Shown piece by piece: positions 60,810 to 64,000 of a DNA stretch of 64,000 bases (positions are counted from its first letter, which is position 1; each line of letters starts with the position of its first letter). The notes under the pieces are model-generated. The model did not search any database. It was not told the DNA's origin and was given only the letters and a program-made list of their open reading frames with translations. A program made the translations under genes and the position numbers. The stretch is taken from the NCBI RefSeq assembly GCF_020833685.1, contig NZ_JACKZY010000001.1, positions 942,578-1,006,577 on the forward strand, in the 5' to 3' direction. The stretch is from Nitratireductor sp. B36. GTDB taxonomy: Bacteria; Pseudomonadota; Alphaproteobacteria; Rhizobiales; Rhizobiaceae.

Positions 60810-62175
60810 ACTGTCGATTACCGAAGCGTCCACGCTAATCGCAAAGAAAGAACTGTCCCCGGTGGAACTTGTCGACTCGGTGCTCCAGCGGGTTTGGAAG
60901 CTGGATGACAATATCGCCGCCTACTCCCTGCTGCTTGCCGAACCTGCGTTGGAGAGAGCCCGGCTCGCCGAAGAGCAGATCATGACCGGTGCTGCCCTTC
61001 CACCGCTACAAGGCATTCCGATCGCATTGAAGGACCTCATCGATGTTGCCGGATTGCCGACCAGTGCCAGCTCCAGAGTTCAGGTGGGACATGTGGCAGA
61101 AAGCGATGCTGTGACCGTGAAACAGCTCCAGAAGGCCGGTGCCATTTTCACCGGCAAGACGCACACGCACGAATTCGCTTTCGGCCTCACAACACCGCAA
61201 ACCGCCAATCCCTGGCACACCGAACACACGCCCGGCGGCTCGAGCGGTGGTTCTGCCGCGGCAGTGTCATATGGCGGAGCGCTTGCTGCATTGGGAACGG
61301 ACACCGGCGGATCAATCCGCGTTCCTGCTGCGCTATGCGGCGTGGTGGGGTTGAAGCCGACGCGCGGAACGGTTTCACTTGAGGGCGTCATTCCCCTTGC
61401 GCCGTCGCTCGATCATGTGGGACCGATCACCCGCACGGTGAAAGATGCAGCGCTTCTTCTGGAGGCAATCTCGAAAGCCAAGGTGGACAACTCATCAGCA
61501 AATGCGCTGGTCGATCATGAGATTACCGGAACGAAACTCGGCGTGCCGGTCAATTATTTCTACGAGCGGCTCGAGCCGGAAATCGAGGAAGCTCTCGCAC
61601 AGCTGCAGAGGGCCCTGGCGGACGCCGGCGCCGAGCTTGTGGAAGTCTCGGTGCCGCTGACCGAGACCATTATGCCGGGCCAATGGGGAATCATGCTGGC
61701 GGAAGCAGCTTTCGTGCATCGTGACAACATTCGGTCGCGACCAGACCATTACGGCGAAGACGTGCGGCTTCTCCTTGAAACAGGAAGTCTTTTGCCGGCC
61801 CAGGACTATCTAATGGCGAAGCAGGCACAAGCACGGCTGGAGCGCGCATGGACAGAGATGTTCCAGAAGGTCGACGCATTGATCGTCCCCACCGTACCGA
61901 CCGTGGCAGCACGACGCGGCCAGAGCGCTTTCATCTGGCAGGACGGCAGCGAGGAGCCGGTCGTGGTGGCTTATGTAAGATTTAACGCCGCTGCCAATCT
62001 GACGGGTGTACCAGCGTTGTCGGTCCCGGCCGGGCGGCACTCATCCGGCCTGCCTTTCGGCGTACAATTCATCGGCCCCGCCCATTCGGAGGCGGTGCTC
62101 CTGAAACTGGGGCAGTTGGTTGAAGGCATCACCGGACGGATGCCAATGCCTGCACCGTTTGCCATATGCGCCTGA
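60796..62175 (+). CDS. Amidase signature family hydrolase (AtzE/GatA-like)
   Basis: The 459-residue protein has the Ser-cisSer-Lys amidase core: the lysine in GIPIALKDLIDVAG, the middle serine in TPGGSSGGSAAAVS and the nucleophile in GTDTGGSIRVPAALCGVVGLKPT. With the small AtzG-like protein it should form an amide-cleaving complex in the cytoplasm. The ATG at 60796 has GGAG upstream. The substrate is unknown; transport by the MFS protein suggests an imported or exported amide. Confidence 0.88.
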   Translation: MEPFELSITEASTLIAKKELSPVELVDSVLQRVWKLDDNIAAYSLLLAEPALERARLAEEQIMTGAALPPLQGIPIALKDLIDVAGLPTSASSRVQVGHVAESDAVTVKQLQKAGAIFTGKTHTHEFAFGLTTPQTANPWHTEHTPGGSSGGSAAAVSYGGALAALGTDTGGSIRVPAALCGVVGLKPTRGTVSLEGVIPLAPSLDHVGPITRTVKDAALLLEAISKAKVDNSSANALVDHEITGTKLGVPVNYFYERLEPEIEEALAQLQRALADAGAELVEVSVPLTETIMPGQWGIMLAEAAFVHRDNIRSRPDHYGEDVRLLLETGSLLPAQDYLMAKQAQARLERAWTEMFQKVDALIVPTVPTVAARRGQSAFIWQDGSEEPVVVAYVRFNAAANLTGVPALSVPAGRHSSGLPFGVQFIGPAHSEAVLLKLGQLVEGITGRMPMPAPFAICA

Positions 62176-62187
62176 CTGGATTGAGCG

Positions 62188-62226
62188 ACCGCTTTGAGGC
62201 AGCGTTTCGGCGCTGCCTCAAAGCGG
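62188..62226. terminator. Perfect long hairpin between convergent genes
   Basis: CCGCTTTGAGGCAGC (62189-62203) and its exact complement (62212-62226) form a 15-bp stem, with one further G-C pair closing a six-base loop TTTCGG. It lies between the amidase and pcaB stops. There is no T run on either side, so ending of both transcripts may need other help, but a bidirectional stop is likely. Confidence 0.6.
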
Positions 62227-62232
62227 CGCAGC

Positions 62233-63321
62233 TTATCGATGATCGCGACGGGTGGTTTTTCCGTCCGCAGACGGTTCGCCAATCCATGTTATCGCTTGAG
62301 ACAGGTCCCTGGCCGCTGAAAGCGCGCGCGCAGTCGCCATCAACATTTGCGGAAGCACCATCCACTCAAGGCTCCACGCTGCCCCCGAACGCTCCTGCTC
62401 ATGGATCACTGCATGATGCATGGCCGAAACCTGCGTGGCATTGAAGCGAGCAAGCGTTACCAGAAGTTCACCCAGAACCGGGTTCTGCTTGTGAGGCATT
62501 GCCGATGACCCTCCGCCGCCCGAAAGCGCGATCTCGTCGATCCCCTGCTGCGCCATCAGCACCACATCCTGCCCGAACTTGCCGAGAGTTCCTGTCACAA
62601 GGGAAAGGAACGATGCGTAATCGGCGATGCCGTGGCGCATGGCGTGCCAGGCCTTGGCTGTGGGGGCGAGCCCAAGGACTTGCGCAACATTCACGACGAC
62701 GGTGTCAGCCTGAACGCCCAATGCTTTGCGGTCACCAGATGCGCCACCAATCTGGACCCGCTCGACATCAGAGCGTAGCGCGGTTAGCCGCTTCAAATGA
62801 TCATCCAACGGCAGACGCCAGGTTTTGATCCGGTCGCCAGCCGTAATCATGGTGGCAGCCTGCATGCGCGTACGTCCCATCAGAGGCGCATCCCCGAAAC
62901 GACTGATGAGTTCATCGAGCGATGCCGCCAGCGCCTTGATGCGCGCTTCCAGAAGATCGGAGGCTTCTTTCAGGGTGAGGGCCAGCGCCGTGTCCACGAC
63001 ATCCTGAGATGTGGCATGACGATGAACCGGATCGGGACCCGCTACGGCCTTCAACTGCCGAACCAGGCGCGGCACCGGCACACCGTCCTGCGCCATGCCG
63101 GCTGCAATATCCGTCAAGTCGATCCGTGCATTCTCGATTGCAAGCGCCGCCGCCTCAGCCTCTCCCTCATCGAAAAGACCTGCCCGGCCACAGGCCCGCG
63201 TCCAAGCCGCCTCGAAGGCGAGCATGTGGCGCATCTGCTGATCCGGGCCCAGGAGCGTGGCCATCTCCGGGTCGCCGAACAAGCCCGCCAGCCATGGATG
63301 ATCAAAAACGGAGACGTCCAT
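62233..63321 (-). CDS. pcaB: 3-carboxy-cis,cis-muconate cycloisomerase
   Basis: The 362-residue protein is of the fumarase/aspartase superfamily. It has the signature GGGGSSAMPHKQNP near residue 270, HRHATSQDVVDTAL near residue 105, and MGRTRMQAA. It converts 3-carboxymuconate to gamma-carboxymuconolactone in the protocatechuate branch of the beta-ketoadipate pathway. The start at 63321 (MDVSVFDHPW) agrees with the family N-terminus; longer in-frame starts reach 63456. It follows pcaG on the same strand. Confidence 0.93.
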   Translation of the reverse strand: MDVSVFDHPWLAGLFGDPEMATLLGPDQQMRHMLAFEAAWTRACGRAGLFDEGEAEAAALAIENARIDLTDIAAGMAQDGVPVPRLVRQLKAVAGPDPVHRHATSQDVVDTALALTLKEASDLLEARIKALAASLDELISRFGDAPLMGRTRMQAATMITAGDRIKTWRLPLDDHLKRLTALRSDVERVQIGGASGDRKALGVQADTVVVNVAQVLGLAPTAKAWHAMRHGIADYASFLSLVTGTLGKFGQDVVLMAQQGIDEIALSGGGGSSAMPHKQNPVLGELLVTLARFNATQVSAMHHAVIHEQERSGAAWSLEWMVLPQMLMATARALSAARDLSQAITWIGEPSADGKTTRRDHR

Positions 63322-63385
63322 CCCGAAGCGCCTTTCGACATTGTTCGCGTCGCCTTGATCGGCGCTGCACGGTGAGCTGCATCTT

Positions 63386-63985
63386 TCAGAGATCAAGAAA
63401 CACCGTTTCGTGATCGCCTTGAAGGCGGATGTCGAAACGGTATTTCCCATCGGCAACTTTCTTCGCGATCAGCGTTTCCACGCGCGTGCGCTGTTCGATG
63501 CGGCTCAGCAGCGGATCGCCAGAATTATCCTCATCCTCGAAGTAGATCCTGGTGTTGAGCCCGGTGTTGATGCCGCGCGCGACGATCCACAATGAGATGT
63601 GAGGGGCGCTTCTTACCCCTCCCCGCCCCACATAGCTGCCGGGCTTGACCGTCGTGAGCCTGAACTCGCCGGTCGCCTCATCGACGGCAAAGCGGCAATG
63701 GCCCGAAACATTCGGGTCGGCACCCTCCTCCCCCGGGAACCTGCCGCCTCCGTCGCACTGCCAGCTTTCAATCAGCGCGTCGCGCAGCACCCATCCGGTG
63801 CCATCAAAGACAGAGCCCACAATGTCTATCATCTGCCCGTTCACCTTACCTGTGACAGGCGACGCGCCGATCTCCTGCGGGAAGGAGCCGGCATTGCCTG
63901 CATAAGTGGGCATCAGGCCGATGTGAACGTATGGACCTGCGGTCTGTGAGGGCGTTTCAGCAAGAGTCGTCAGCTTCTGCACCAT
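63386..63985 (-). CDS. pcaG: Protocatechuate 3,4-dioxygenase alpha subunit
   Basis: The protein of 199 residues has the intradiol dioxygenase alpha-chain pattern: TPSQTAGPYVHIGL at the N-terminus, GSVFDGTGWVLRDALIESWQ, FRLTTVKPGSY and HISLWIVARGINTGLNTRIYF. With PcaH it forms the iron enzyme that opens protocatechuate. The ATG at 63985 is preceded by GGAGG at the window edge; pcaH is expected just outside the window. It lies 64 bases upstream of pcaB. Confidence 0.94.
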   Translation of the reverse strand: MVQKLTTLAETPSQTAGPYVHIGLMPTYAGNAGSFPQEIGASPVTGKVNGQMIDIVGSVFDGTGWVLRDALIESWQCDGGGRFPGEEGADPNVSGHCRFAVDEATGEFRLTTVKPGSYVGRGGVRSAPHISLWIVARGINTGLNTRIYFEDEDNSGDPLLSRIEQRTRVETLIAKKVADGKYRFDIRLQGDHETVFLDL

Positions 63986-64000
63986 GATCACATCCCCTCC

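Noticed and set aside
1-64000. CRISPR array, tRNA or rRNA genes, prophage or conjugation genes
   Set aside because: No regularly spaced repeats, cloverleaf-like or ribosomal sequence, integrase, phage structural or transfer genes were seen on either strand.

Overview
The window looks like chromosome of a GC-rich alphaproteobacterium, most likely Hyphomicrobiales (Phyllobacteriaceae/Rhizobiaceae type). The basis is ExoY/ExoF/ExoP-type exopolysaccharide genes, pca genes, a BMP-type nucleoside ABC transporter, dispersed palindromes between genes and several GTG/TTG starts. Identification is by reading motifs only; no search was run. I saw no rRNA, tRNA, insertion sequence or CRISPR array.

Layout. 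(1) 1-9339: the 3' end of mtnA with a strong terminator, then a long leftward operon for nucleoside uptake and breakdown (BMP binding protein, ATPase, two permeases, amidohydrolase, purine nucleoside phosphorylase, two short-chain dehydrogenases). A perfect palindrome separates it from a divergent cupin gene. (2) 9429-11488: a LuxR-type regulator with a degenerate receiver and a Crp/Fnr-type regulator. (3) 11741-15379 and 33857-44005: two halves of an exopolysaccharide locus (pyruvyltransferase, polymerase-like protein and GH16 glucanase on the left; flippase, ExoY-like sugar transferase, three glycosyltransferases, ExoP-like kinase and ExoF-like export protein on the right). (4) 15635-33844, between those halves: a compact hybrid NRPS-PKS locus.

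The assembly line has three translationally coupled proteins: A-PCP; KS-AT-ACP-aminotransferase-C-A-PCP; and C-(adenylation remnant)-PCP-thioesterase. The first A domain appears to select an aliphatic residue, the AT has a malonyl-type motif, the embedded aminotransferase should place a beta-amino group, and the second A domain reads as glycine. The last protein is unusual. Its condensation motif is HQxxxDG instead of HHxxxDG, only the C-terminal subdomain of an adenylation domain remains, and the thioesterase nucleophile is cysteine. Beside it lie a formyltransferase-like/beta-propeller protein, an Sfp-type phosphopantetheinyl transferase, a DegT/StrS aminotransferase and a GMC oxidoreductase. 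This locus is the best candidate for an undescribed system.

(5) 44013-51787: two unrecognised proteins, panB-panC, a small secreted protein, an AI-2E-family exporter, an HdeD-like protein, a phospholipase-D-family protein and an ArsC/YffB-like protein. (6) 51870-58473: a leftward operon with a GntR regulator, ADP-ribosylglycohydrolase-family enzyme, PfkB kinase and a spermidine/putrescine-type ABC transporter. (7) 58692-62175: a TetR regulator divergent from an MFS transporter, an AtzG-like small protein and an amidase. (8) 62233-63985: pcaB and pcaG of protocatechuate degradation, running in from the right edge.
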